Assembly (NCBI GenBank): GCA_009783315.1
Contig: WRHI01000002.1
Location: 1-64,000 of the forward strand
DNA: 64,000 bases
Direction of reading: 5' to 3'
DNA from: Peptococcaceae bacterium
GTDB taxonomy: Bacteria > Bacillota > Desulfitobacteriia > Desulfitobacteriales > Syntrophobotulaceae
Shown: positions 9,061 to 17,613 of the stretch, piece after piece
Numbering within the stretch: the first letter of the stretch is position 1
Layout: each line of letters begins with the position of its first letter
The notes under the pieces: model-generated
What the model saw: the letters and a program-made list of their open reading frames with translations, nothing else
Told to the model about the DNA's origin: nothing
Database searches by the model: none
Position numbers and translations under genes: made by a program

Positions 9061-9095
9061 ATTGTCCATTGTCCATTGTCCATTGTCCATTGTCA
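9061..9095. repeat. Heptamer tandem repeat (ATTGTCC)x4 plus one imperfect copy, in leader of M50 protease gene
   Basis: read directly. Confidence 0.97.
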
Positions 9096-9113
9096 AAAGG
9101 GGGGTTTTTGATT

Positions 9114-9770
9114 ATGCTTTCTATCCTGCTGAGCGGCGACTTTGCCAACGCGGGACTGTTTCTTATGGCCAGCGCGTTCATTGTCCTTGTCGCCCTTCCT
9201 ATCCACGAGCTGTCCCACGCGCTGATCGCTTACAAACTGGGGGATCCGACCGCCAAAAGCCAGCGGCGCTTAACGCTTAACCCCCTTTCCCATCTGGATC
9301 CTGTCGGCTCCCTTCTCATTTTGTTGTTTGGTTTTGGTTGGGCCAAGCCCGTGCCTATCAACATGAACAATTTTCGCAATCCCAAACGTGATATGGCCAT
9401 TTCCGCCCTGGCCGGACCTGCCTCAAACGTGATCGTCTCGTTCATTGTGTTGTCGATCTTTGTCCTAACCGCCAAACTGGGTCTTGTCAACATCAACGCA
9501 GTGAGCACTTTTTTCTTCTTCGCGATCATGATCAATCTTTGGCTAGCCGCCTTCAACCTGATTCCTTTGCCGCCGCTAGACGGCTCCCATGTCCTCAAAG
9601 CCTTCCTGTCAACACGAACCTATTACAAGATTTCAAAATATGAACAATACTCCTTCCTCATCGTCATTCTTCTTCTGGTTACTGGGATTCTGAGCAAGCC
9701 AATAGGGTTTATCAGCGACGGTCTCTACAATCTCATCGCTTTACCATATCAATTGCTTGGCATCCTTTAA
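9114..9770 (+). CDS. Site-2 protease family (M50) membrane metallopeptidase
   Basis: HELSHALIAYKLGD, DPVGSLL, AGPASN, NLIPLPPLDGSHVL; G-rich RBS just upstream of 9114. Confidence 0.92.
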   Translation: MLSILLSGDFANAGLFLMASAFIVLVALPIHELSHALIAYKLGDPTAKSQRRLTLNPLSHLDPVGSLLILLFGFGWAKPVPINMNNFRNPKRDMAISALAGPASNVIVSFIVLSIFVLTAKLGLVNINAVSTFFFFAIMINLWLAAFNLIPLPPLDGSHVLKAFLSTRTYYKISKYEQYSFLIVILLLVTGILSKPIGFISDGLYNLIALPYQLLGIL

Positions 9771-9833
9771 GACAATGGACAATGGTCAGGGCTGATATCC
9801 TTAGGCCCGTGGGCAAATTGACAATTAAAGAAA
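9771..9833. repeat. Dispersed boundary element, copy B: gacaatggacaatggtcaGGGCTGATATCCTTAGGCCCgtgggcaaattgacaatt
   Basis: same architecture as 6631 and 24748 copies. Confidence 0.85.
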
Positions 9834-9836
9834 TGG

Positions 9837-10712
9837 TTAGTCTCCGGCGATATGGTCGAGCTCCAACCCATATTTGTACAACCCGTAGAAATGGTGGGTC
9901 GGCCCGTGCCCCTTGCCGATAGGCAGCGCATACCGAATCGCTGTCGTAACGTACGCCTTTGCCCTGCTTACAGCTTCGCCCAGATTGAACCCCAACGCCA
10001 GGTTGGCGGCAATCGCCGATGAAAAAGTGCATCCCGTACCATGAGTGTTTTTGGTGTCAATCCGCTCGGCGCTGTATCTGGTAAACTCTTTGCCGTCAAA
10101 AAGAATATCCAGCGCTTCACCGCTGTGACCACTGTCGTCAGCCTGATCGTCGTTTCCACTCCGGCCTCCCTTGACAGCATGACCGCCTTTAATGAGAACA
10201 TTCTGGCAGCCCATTTGGTGAATAATCACTGCGGCTTTCTCCATAGCTACGGCGTTGGCAATCGTCATGCCCGCGATTTTCTCCGCTTCAGGTATGTTCG
10301 GGGTAATCAGATCGCCCAAGGGGATCACCGTCTTGATCAGCGTATCTATGGAAGCGGGATCCATGAGGGGGCATCCGTTTTTGGCATACATAACCGGATC
10401 AATGACAACATTGGCCGGGGCGTACTGCCGGAGCTTACCGGCGACCGCCTCCATAGCCGCCCCTTGGGACAGCATGCCGATCTTCACAGCATCCACTTCA
10501 ATATCCTCGAAAACAGCGTCAATTTGCTTCTCAATCATGGTCGGCGCGACATCCTGGATGTCGATAACACGGCTGGTGTTCTCCGCCACCACGGACACAA
10601 TCGCGCTCATACCAAAAACCCCGTGGGCCGAAAAAGTTTTCAAATCCGCCTGAATCCCGGCGCCGCCGCTGCAATCGGAACCTGCTATGCTGAGTACTTT
10701 TTTCATGTTCAA
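9837..10712 (-). CDS. thiD: Hydroxymethylpyrimidine/phosphomethylpyrimidine kinase
   Basis: SIAGSDCSGGAGIQADLKTF, DPVMYAKNG, NTHGTGCTFSSAIAANLA. Confidence 0.95.
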   Translation of the reverse strand: MNMKKVLSIAGSDCSGGAGIQADLKTFSAHGVFGMSAIVSVVAENTSRVIDIQDVAPTMIEKQIDAVFEDIEVDAVKIGMLSQGAAMEAVAGKLRQYAPANVVIDPVMYAKNGCPLMDPASIDTLIKTVIPLGDLITPNIPEAEKIAGMTIANAVAMEKAAVIIHQMGCQNVLIKGGHAVKGGRSGNDDQADDSGHSGEALDILFDGKEFTRYSAERIDTKNTHGTGCTFSSAIAANLALGFNLGEAVSRAKAYVTTAIRYALPIGKGHGPTHHFYGLYKYGLELDHIAGD

Positions 10713-10807
10713 ATAGTCCCTTTCAAACTTTTACTACATAATACATGTGTGAATCTTACCAGAATAGCCTTCTCATTGCAACGAATCCAGACAAGGTGAC
10801 AAGAGAA

Positions 10808-10846
10808 AATACCGCTCAGCGAAGAATAATTATCGTGAGCGGTATT
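10808..10846. terminator. Hairpin AATACCGCTCA-17 nt-TGAGCGGTATT
   Basis: perfect 11-bp stem. Confidence 0.6.
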
Positions 10847-11010
10847 GACAGCCATTCCTGGATCCATTGGCCGCTTTCGGGGTCGGTCAGGCTGATGAGC
10901 TTATGATCTTCATTATAAGCGGCCTTAACGGCGCTAACGTCGGGCAGCACGGTGCTTGCTGAGCAGGTTGCCGTAGGCGTCGTAAGTGAGGGCTGTAAGT
11001 CCGAAAGGAA
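10847..11010 (-). pseudogene. Decayed RHS/YD-repeat fragment (frameshifted)
   Basis: minus strand reads FGLTALTYDAYGNLLSKHRAARR*, and in a second frame VLPDVSAVKAAYNEDHKLISLTDPESGQWIQEW; LTYDAYGNLLS is YD-repeat-like. Confidence 0.6.
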
Positions 11011-11016
11011 CGCGTC

Positions 11017-12093
11017 TCATTCCGTGCCAATTGTCAGGATTTCATCACAGGTCAGCCCTGTATCCTCCACGATTTCACTAATGGGTCTATTGCGTTTCAG
11101 CATATTTTTGGCGATGGCCCGTGCTCCTTCCATTCTGCCTTCCATTCTGCCTTCCATTCTGCCTTCCATTCTGCCTTCCATTCTGCCTTCTTCCCGTTCT
11201 TCAAGCAGCACCTGCTCACTCAGTTTTAACATAAACCTCTCACTCCCTTCGATTTTCAGAAGAATCTCATCATCCAGTATCGCCCCCATATATTCCTTGA
11301 CCAGTCGTTGTGAAAAGGCTGTATCATAATTGTTGACAAACGCGCAGAGATCTTTGTGTGTTGTGATTGACAAAAAGGCCTTTACTATGACAAGATTCTC
11401 CGGCAGCCCCTCTTTGTCCGATATCCTGTTCAAATTGACTTCGTAAAGGGTCATGAGATCCGAATAGACTTCCTTTGTGTTTACATCTGTAAACTGTATT
11501 TTGCTTACAGGTGGTACTTGGGGAGTGGTGTTGTTTTCGAATATAAATGTGATTGAAACTTGTTTGAGCTTCTCATACCGGCAATCTTGTACTTCCTGAC
11601 CGGCAAGTTCTTTGGATCCGTAATAGATATTCCTGTTTCGGTTGCGTGTTTTCAAGTAATGTCTTTGCATATCCAGAGTGTAAACCCGCGCTGTTTCATC
11701 TTTTAAATAGACATCAACCCGTATGCTGCTTTCGATGGCTTTCAGGATATCGTTCCTGTGCTCTGCCAGTGGGTCTGTTATTGTGATATCTTCACCGACA
11801 ACAGCACGAATGAGTGTTTCCGACAACTCTTTGTGATAAAACATGATGGAGAAGATGCGGTCGTTGGCGGGAAGGTAGGCTGTGTTAACAGTAATTTCAC
11901 CGGCTATGACCGCTGATTTCAATCTGGTGTACAGAAGCTGTTCTTTGTCAGCAACAGATTGAAATATTCCCTTTAATCTGGGGCTGTATTCGTGATAGTT
12001 GCCCAAATCGGGGGGCTCTCTGTCTCTGTCTCTGTCTCTGTCTCTGTCTCTGTCTCTGTCTCTGTCTCTGTCTCTGTCTCTGTTGTTGTTCAA
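11017..12093 (-). CDS. Rpn-family PD-(D/E)XK nuclease / putative transposase with N-terminal (RD)n and C-terminal (EGRM)n
   Basis: RVDVYLKDETARVYTLDMQRHY, SRYYYGSKEL-like YYGSKELAGQE, VSITFIFEN; C-terminal EGRM repeats then AKNMLKRNRPISEIVEDTGL. Confidence 0.85.
   Translation of the reverse strand: MNNNRDRDRDRDRDRDRDRDRDRDREPPDLGNYHEYSPRLKGIFQSVADKEQLLYTRLKSAVIAGEITVNTAYLPANDRIFSIMFYHKELSETLIRAVVGEDITITDPLAEHRNDILKAIESSIRVDVYLKDETARVYTLDMQRHYLKTRNRNRNIYYGSKELAGQEVQDCRYEKLKQVSITFIFENNTTPQVPPVSKIQFTDVNTKEVYSDLMTLYEVNLNRISDKEGLPENLVIVKAFLSITTHKDLCAFVNNYDTAFSQRLVKEYMGAILDDEILLKIEGSERFMLKLSEQVLLEEREEGRMEGRMEGRMEGRMEGRMEGARAIAKNMLKRNRPISEIVEDTGLTCDEILTIGTE
11126..11185 (-). repeat. 12-bp tandem repeat (CCTTCCATTCTG)x5, encodes (EGRM)n
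   Basis: five perfect units. Confidence 0.97.
12017..12082 (-). repeat. Hexanucleotide microsatellite (TCTCTG)x11, encodes (RD)n
   Basis: 11 perfect units, 66 bp. Confidence 0.97.
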
Positions 12094-12391
12094 TCTGTTC
12101 TCCTCTGCATGGCACCTTGTCCGAAATCTCTTCTAATCGATAGCTTAACAGTATGATATCATATCTTTCGCCTTGCATCAATGAAAAAGGTCACTGAGCA
12201 GCGAGCCCTCAATGTCCCTCAATGTCCTCAATATTCTCAGACAATATTTATTTACACTACCGCGAGATTGACTGCGAAAAAAAGAGGTTTTGCAGGGAAC
12301 TTTTGATCTTGTCTGGTCCTATATTCTATATTCTGGATTACGAAAACTCAATTAATCCATATCCTGAACGCAGAAACTATTTTACAGTGTC

Positions 12392-12422
12392 AGAGCTGAA
12401 GCACGATTCATGCTTCAGCTCT
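12392..12422. terminator. Hairpin AGAGCTGAAGCA-cgattca-TGCTTCAGCTCT flanked by 10-bp direct repeats TTACAGTGTC
   Basis: 12-bp perfect stem 3' of the 12461..17494 gene; direct repeats at 12382-12391 and 12425-12434. Confidence 0.65.
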
Positions 12423-12460
12423 CTTACAGTGTCTTGCTGCTTGACAGACTTTACATCAAA

Positions 12461-15400
12461 TTATTCGTAATGAACAGGTATAAGAATCCGGAAATGAGGA
12501 ACAACAGCTTCCATATCGCCCAGGCTTACCGTTGGTTGGGGGGCTGTGGTCACATTGAAGCCGCGGTATTCATAATCCCCCCACCATTCTTCCCAGCGTT
12601 CTTCATCCAAAACAATGCGTTGCTCTGAGATAAGATTGGGGAACCGTCCCGGAGCTGCCATTCCCTGATAGACCCATCCATCGGGACGATATTGGTAACC
12701 GGGATCAACCTCAATAATTGTCCCAACAGGAAGATCTTCTCGGGAATAGCGCTTGGACGCAATAAACTTCGGAGAACTTGTTTGATCCATGACGGGATGA
12801 GGAGGATCGGCCTGATATCCGCCGTTAACGGAATCCCAGTATCCTCCGTTTGTCTCCCTCCAATCAAGAGAAACATATTTCGGTACATAAATACGGAAAT
12901 GCGCTGCTGCCTCCGCTTCTCTGCCGGTCAGATCCTCCTCATTCTGGGGGCACTGGTACATATTAAATCCACGATATTGGAAATCACCCCACCAGTCTTC
13001 ATCAACCAGAACACGCTTTATTGTGGTTACCGAGGGGCGACCGGGCGCCGCCGCGCCGTTCCGGACCCATCCATCAGGACGATAGCCGTAACCCGCATCG
13101 ACCTCTATAATGCTGCCTGGAGGGAGCTCTTCTTTGCTAAAGCGTATCGTCGCAAGATAGTACTTTGAAATGTCGTTGGAATCGTCTATCGAGGGATTGT
13201 TTATATATCTGCCGTCATTGGAATTCCAGAATCCCGGGTTATCTGCATAATGCAGGTCCAGTTCATAATACATGGTGTAATCAGGTTCACCCGGAATACT
13301 GTAAACCTTCGCCACACTGGGGGTTGTCTGACCAACATTGAAATCGCCGGTAAAACTCAGATTCGCGGCATTGCCGGCGGGGGCGCCCACAGTCGTCACC
13401 GTATAAATCAGTTTCACCTGGCTCTGGGGAGCGACCGTAAACGGTTCCGTCGGTCCGCTAACGCTATAACCGGCGATATCAAAAGAGCCTGTCACTGTGC
13501 CTGTTATGGAGGTATTATTAAAGTTGTAGACCATGACTTCGACCTGGGTCAGCCTATCACGCTCAATAATATATCCCTGGATCGACTTAACATCATGGGA
13601 ACGGGATTCGACCGGGAAAGTCTGACTCAGCACGATTTTCTCAGCTTCTGAAAACGTTTTCGCTGCGGGCATTATCTTCCGCGTATGGTTTGACGCCGTA
13701 TACGCTTCCGCCGGAATACTTCCCTGAATCGTCAGATAGATGGGGCTCTTACTGAGAGCAAGGGAGAAAACGTTATCGGCGGAAGGAACGACCTCCCTGC
13801 CCCCCATGATATTCGTTTGAACCCCGCTCGCCTTCTGCAGATTCAAGTGCGCGGTATCTTGTTCCTTGGTGGTCCAGAGAACCAGTACCGTGTCGCCATC
13901 GTTTTGGAAGGCGTAGCCATAGGCGCCTTCAGGCAAATCGGCAACCTCGCCAAGATATATGGCCTTTCCCAAGACTTCTGTCATGACGGACTGCGCGACA
14001 TAAGCGGCGTAAGGGGTTATCTGACCTGTCGCCGGATTCCCCGGACTGAAGGAACTCCAATAGACATCACTGTAAGGAGAATTCTGTTCTATATATCCCG
14101 GCACGCCACCAAACCAGAAATGTTTGTCCACTCCGGTTGACAGACTCATCGCTGTAGAAGTCACCAGATATTGCGCCTGTGCTTTTTGTTTTGCATACGT
14201 GTCCAATCCAGTGGGAGAATCCGCCATGCCTCCGCCGGCCTCGGTGACCCACGCCGGCATCCCGGCATTCAGCTCGTCTCTCTTATCCATATGCGGCGTG
14301 TTTTTGTCCAGGCGGAACATATACTCTTCATTAAAATATTTGTACGCTGCTTTGCTTGCCGGAGTCTCTGCGGCAGGATTAATATTGCCCAGATGATTAT
14401 GGAAGTTATAGACATCAATATACTCCATAATACCGTTTTCAAACATGTTGTCCTGATACGGACGGATAGCAGCGCTGCTCAGTTCCCCACGGGTCACCAA
14501 ACCTCCCATGGTGACAAGAGGATCAGGCATACCGGAATCGTGAAACCCGATAGCCATGGCTTTCAGGAAGGCAGCGTACTTGTCCGCGCCTTCTCCGGGA
14601 CCGGTGAAACCAGAACCGGTGGTCTCTTGTTCATTCCAGACTTCCCACATGGATACCTGATCCCTATAGGTATACCCATATTCTTTGGCCAATTCATAAG
14701 CTTTCCGAAGGTTGATCGGTAACGTGTCTCCCGGCGCCGCCTTATTCTCTCCTTCTCCCGGCAAATATTTAAGGGTGTCTGCCGGCATATATTGGACATC
14801 CTGTAACACTTTTAGCCCTTCTCTTTCAAAGGCGCTGAGGCAACGATCGGCCCTGGCTACGTTGCCGGGAGTATCCCATATCATTCTTTGATGAACCCAG
14901 GTAACGCCGCTGAGCTGGACAGCCCGGGCAAAATCCTCAATCAGAAACGCCTTGTTCCGGCACCATGTGTTGTTTAGCAGTATTGATGTGTCTGTCGCGA
15001 AAGGCGAATCATACTCAGGGTTCGTGTATTGGGGACGTTGTTTATAAGGTGTCACCACGGCAAAATTGTCAGAGATTTTTTCATCGGGGTTATCCGATTC
15101 CCAGACTGTTACAACATAGTGGCCCGTCTCCAGAGGGTTTACATGTATCGTAATTTCCGACCGTCCCGCCCAAATGACCGCGGTTCCGGAGTCATTCTGT
15201 CTTTCAAAATAATCTGTGATTACCCAGTTGACACCGGCGTTGCGAGCCGCTGTCTCCGGAAATTTGATCACAAAATTAAAATCATCGTCAGAAGTGTAAA
15301 TATTCAGCGGTTTTGTTCCTTTGACACAGGCCGCACCGGGCGCCGGGGTGGGCACAAGAATCCGAAAATGAGGAACCACCGCTTCCATATCGTCCAGGCT

Positions 15401-17494
15401 TACTGTTGGATGGGGGTCTGTGGTCACATTGAAGCCGCGATATTCATAATCTCCCCACCAGTCGTCCCAGCGTTCTTCATCCAGAATAATGCGTTGCTCT
15501 GAGATAAGATTGGGGAACCGTCCCGGAGCTGCCTTTCCCTGATAAACCCAACCGTCAGGACGATATTGGTAACCGGGATCAACCTCAATAATGGTCCCAA
15601 CAGGAAGATCCTCCCGGGTATAGCGCTTGGACGCAATGAACTTCGAAGAACTTGCTTGATCCATGACGGGATGAGGAGGATCGGCCTGATATCCGCCGTT
15701 AACGGAATCCCAGTACCCCCCGTTCGTCTCCCTCCAGTCAAGAGATTTGTAAGCCGGCACATAAATACGAAAATGAGAAGCCGTCTCCGTTTCCAGACCA
15801 ATCAGATCCACTGTATTTATAGGGAGTTTATAAACATTAAACGCCCTGTACTCGAAATCTTCCCACCAGTCTTCAGTCACTTCTACCCGCGATTCTGAGG
15901 TTCCGGGGGGACGCCCTGGCGCCGCTGCTCCATTCTTAACCCATCCATCAGGACGATAACCGTAACCCGCATCGACTTCAATAACGCTGCCCACAGGAAG
16001 GTCTTCTCTGGTGAAGCGTTTTGACGCAAGGTAGCGTTTGGAAAGATTCTCATCCGTATAGGTAATAAGTGGATTATTCGCGTATCCGCCATTACCGGAA
16101 TTCCAGTATCCCAGGGTATCACAAAGCCAGTCTGCTTCGTAGAATTTGGAAAACCATGCCGCGGCAAACGTCATATTCCCGGAAGGGCAAATCGTTTCAC
16201 CGGCTCCATATTTAACACCGGTATGAATATCCACCCAACCTGTAAACACATAGCCGGCAGAACCCGCTTTGGAGATCACCACAGGCAAGACAATCTCCGA
16301 ATCCCGGCTTGCTGTAACGTCATAGCTGTTGATCCTCTGTTTCCCGCTGTCGGGAACCGGCGTCTGGTCGCCACCGTCGGCATCGTAGGTTACTGTGATG
16401 GCGCGCTCATACAAACCGTAATATGGCCGGGGCTCCATATCAACGGGCAAGGTAACAACGGATCCGGCGTCAATAGGCGTGGCGTCAGACAGCGGAGATG
16501 TGCTCCAGCCCAAGGAAGTCCAGCCGGTATAAGTGTTTACCTGGGGAAGGGTTATGGTTCCGGTGGGATCGTTGTTATAAAACTCTGCTATCTCTTTCTG
16601 GGGCGGCGACGTTAGCTCGATCCCACTGTAATCAATAAAAGTCACTTCTACATCTTTTCTATAGATAGCAAACAGCACTTCATCTTTCGTCACTTCAAAG
16701 GGTTCCATCCCTTGATGCGCATCCGGATCCGTATTCCAGCCAACGAATTCCCAACCCGCCCCCTCCTTTTTACCTCTTGGACTCATTTCCACAAGGTCGC
16801 CGCTGTTGGCCGGCATATCTTCGATGGCTATGTTGTCGTCCTCTTTAGCACCGCCATTAACCTCATAGTTGTACGTGATGGTGTATTGAATCGGGTTCCA
16901 TTTCTCGTACATAATGGCGCTGCCGGATCCCTGCAGATCAATGATGGCCCAGCCTGGATGGTATATCGTACCGTTTGTACTGTTGAGCGCCCAGCCACTA
17001 AAATTCGTGCCCTCTTTGCTGATTCGTGACGGAAGCCGGAAGGTTTGTCCGCCAACAATCCTGGTAATATCAGCACTGTTGACGAATTGCCGACAGAAAA
17101 CATTGTCCGGCGCTGCGTCGCCGTCAACCTCAAAGGTCAGGGAAACCTGGCGTTCATAGATTCCCCAGAAAGTGATATCCCCGGAGACCCAAATGGTTTC
17201 TACCTGCTTCGGGTTGAAATCGCCAGATGTGGCATCCGGCAAACCGACCCATTCTCCGACCTCCCAACCGGGATAGTCGCTCAGCGGCGGTACCTGAACC
17301 TGCACACTCTCCCCGTCGGTTATCGTCAGGGTTTCTGTGCTGACATCCTGTTGGGTTCCGTTATAGCTGATAAACTTAACTGTTACTGTTTTCCCATCCG
17401 CCGCGTAAACATCAGCTACAAAGCATTGTGCGCTCAGAAGCAGCACAAAGGTAAAAGGGAATAGGAAAACGAACCAACACAATTTTGGTTTCAT
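12461..17494 (-). CDS. Large secreted multidomain protein: N-terminal InlB/Listeria-Bacteroides-type beta repeats, GH39/GH-A-clan-like glycoside hydrolase core, two copies of a two-module cassette
   Basis: signal peptide; VTFIDYSG/GWEFVGWN-type repeats; GH-like YRDQVSMWEVWNEQE and PAWVTEAGGG; four 'Y.YRPDGWV..G.AAPGR' modules. Start set to M4 (17494) by AGGAG spacing. Confidence 0.8.
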   Translation of the reverse strand: MKPKLCWFVFLFPFTFVLLLSAQCFVADVYAADGKTVTVKFISYNGTQQDVSTETLTITDGESVQVQVPPLSDYPGWEVGEWVGLPDATSGDFNPKQVETIWVSGDITFWGIYERQVSLTFEVDGDAAPDNVFCRQFVNSADITRIVGGQTFRLPSRISKEGTNFSGWALNSTNGTIYHPGWAIIDLQGSGSAIMYEKWNPIQYTITYNYEVNGGAKEDDNIAIEDMPANSGDLVEMSPRGKKEGAGWEFVGWNTDPDAHQGMEPFEVTKDEVLFAIYRKDVEVTFIDYSGIELTSPPQKEIAEFYNNDPTGTITLPQVNTYTGWTSLGWSTSPLSDATPIDAGSVVTLPVDMEPRPYYGLYERAITVTYDADGGDQTPVPDSGKQRINSYDVTASRDSEIVLPVVISKAGSAGYVFTGWVDIHTGVKYGAGETICPSGNMTFAAAWFSKFYEADWLCDTLGYWNSGNGGYANNPLITYTDENLSKRYLASKRFTREDLPVGSVIEVDAGYGYRPDGWVKNGAAAPGRPPGTSESRVEVTEDWWEDFEYRAFNVYKLPINTVDLIGLETETASHFRIYVPAYKSLDWRETNGGYWDSVNGGYQADPPHPVMDQASSSKFIASKRYTREDLPVGTIIEVDPGYQYRPDGWVYQGKAAPGRFPNLISEQRIILDEERWDDWWGDYEYRGFNVTTDPHPTVSLDDMEAVVPHFRILVPTPAPGAACVKGTKPLNIYTSDDDFNFVIKFPETAARNAGVNWVITDYFERQNDSGTAVIWAGRSEITIHVNPLETGHYVVTVWESDNPDEKISDNFAVVTPYKQRPQYTNPEYDSPFATDTSILLNNTWCRNKAFLIEDFARAVQLSGVTWVHQRMIWDTPGNVARADRCLSAFEREGLKVLQDVQYMPADTLKYLPGEGENKAAPGDTLPINLRKAYELAKEYGYTYRDQVSMWEVWNEQETTGSGFTGPGEGADKYAAFLKAMAIGFHDSGMPDPLVTMGGLVTRGELSSAAIRPYQDNMFENGIMEYIDVYNFHNHLGNINPAAETPASKAAYKYFNEEYMFRLDKNTPHMDKRDELNAGMPAWVTEAGGGMADSPTGLDTYAKQKAQAQYLVTSTAMSLSTGVDKHFWFGGVPGYIEQNSPYSDVYWSSFSPGNPATGQITPYAAYVAQSVMTEVLGKAIYLGEVADLPEGAYGYAFQNDGDTVLVLWTTKEQDTAHLNLQKASGVQTNIMGGREVVPSADNVFSLALSKSPIYLTIQGSIPAEAYTASNHTRKIMPAAKTFSEAEKIVLSQTFPVESRSHDVKSIQGYIIERDRLTQVEVMVYNFNNTSITGTVTGSFDIAGYSVSGPTEPFTVAPQSQVKLIYTVTTVGAPAGNAANLSFTGDFNVGQTTPSVAKVYSIPGEPDYTMYYELDLHYADNPGFWNSNDGRYINNPSIDDSNDISKYYLATIRFSKEELPPGSIIEVDAGYGYRPDGWVRNGAAAPGRPSVTTIKRVLVDEDWWGDFQYRGFNMYQCPQNEEDLTGREAEAAAHFRIYVPKYVSLDWRETNGGYWDSVNGGYQADPPHPVMDQTSSPKFIASKRYSREDLPVGTIIEVDPGYQYRPDGWVYQGMAAPGRFPNLISEQRIVLDEERWEEWWGDYEYRGFNVTTAPQPTVSLGDMEAVVPHFRILIPVHYE

Positions 17495-17613
17495 GCTGAA
17501 CATCTCCTGTATTTTATTCGGTATATTTCAGCGGCGAAACGACAGCTTGTCCGGCCGCACGATACCCTTAGCCCTAAAACATACTATCTCTTTGAACAAC
17601 GCCTCCGACAGAA

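Noticed and set aside
10713-10807. TPP riboswitch upstream of thiD
   Set aside because: No CTGAGA or thi-box-like conserved core found on the minus strand in the leader.
12017-12082. Phase-variable on/off switch
   Set aside because: Unit is 6 bp, so slippage keeps the frame; length variation but not frameshift switching is expected.
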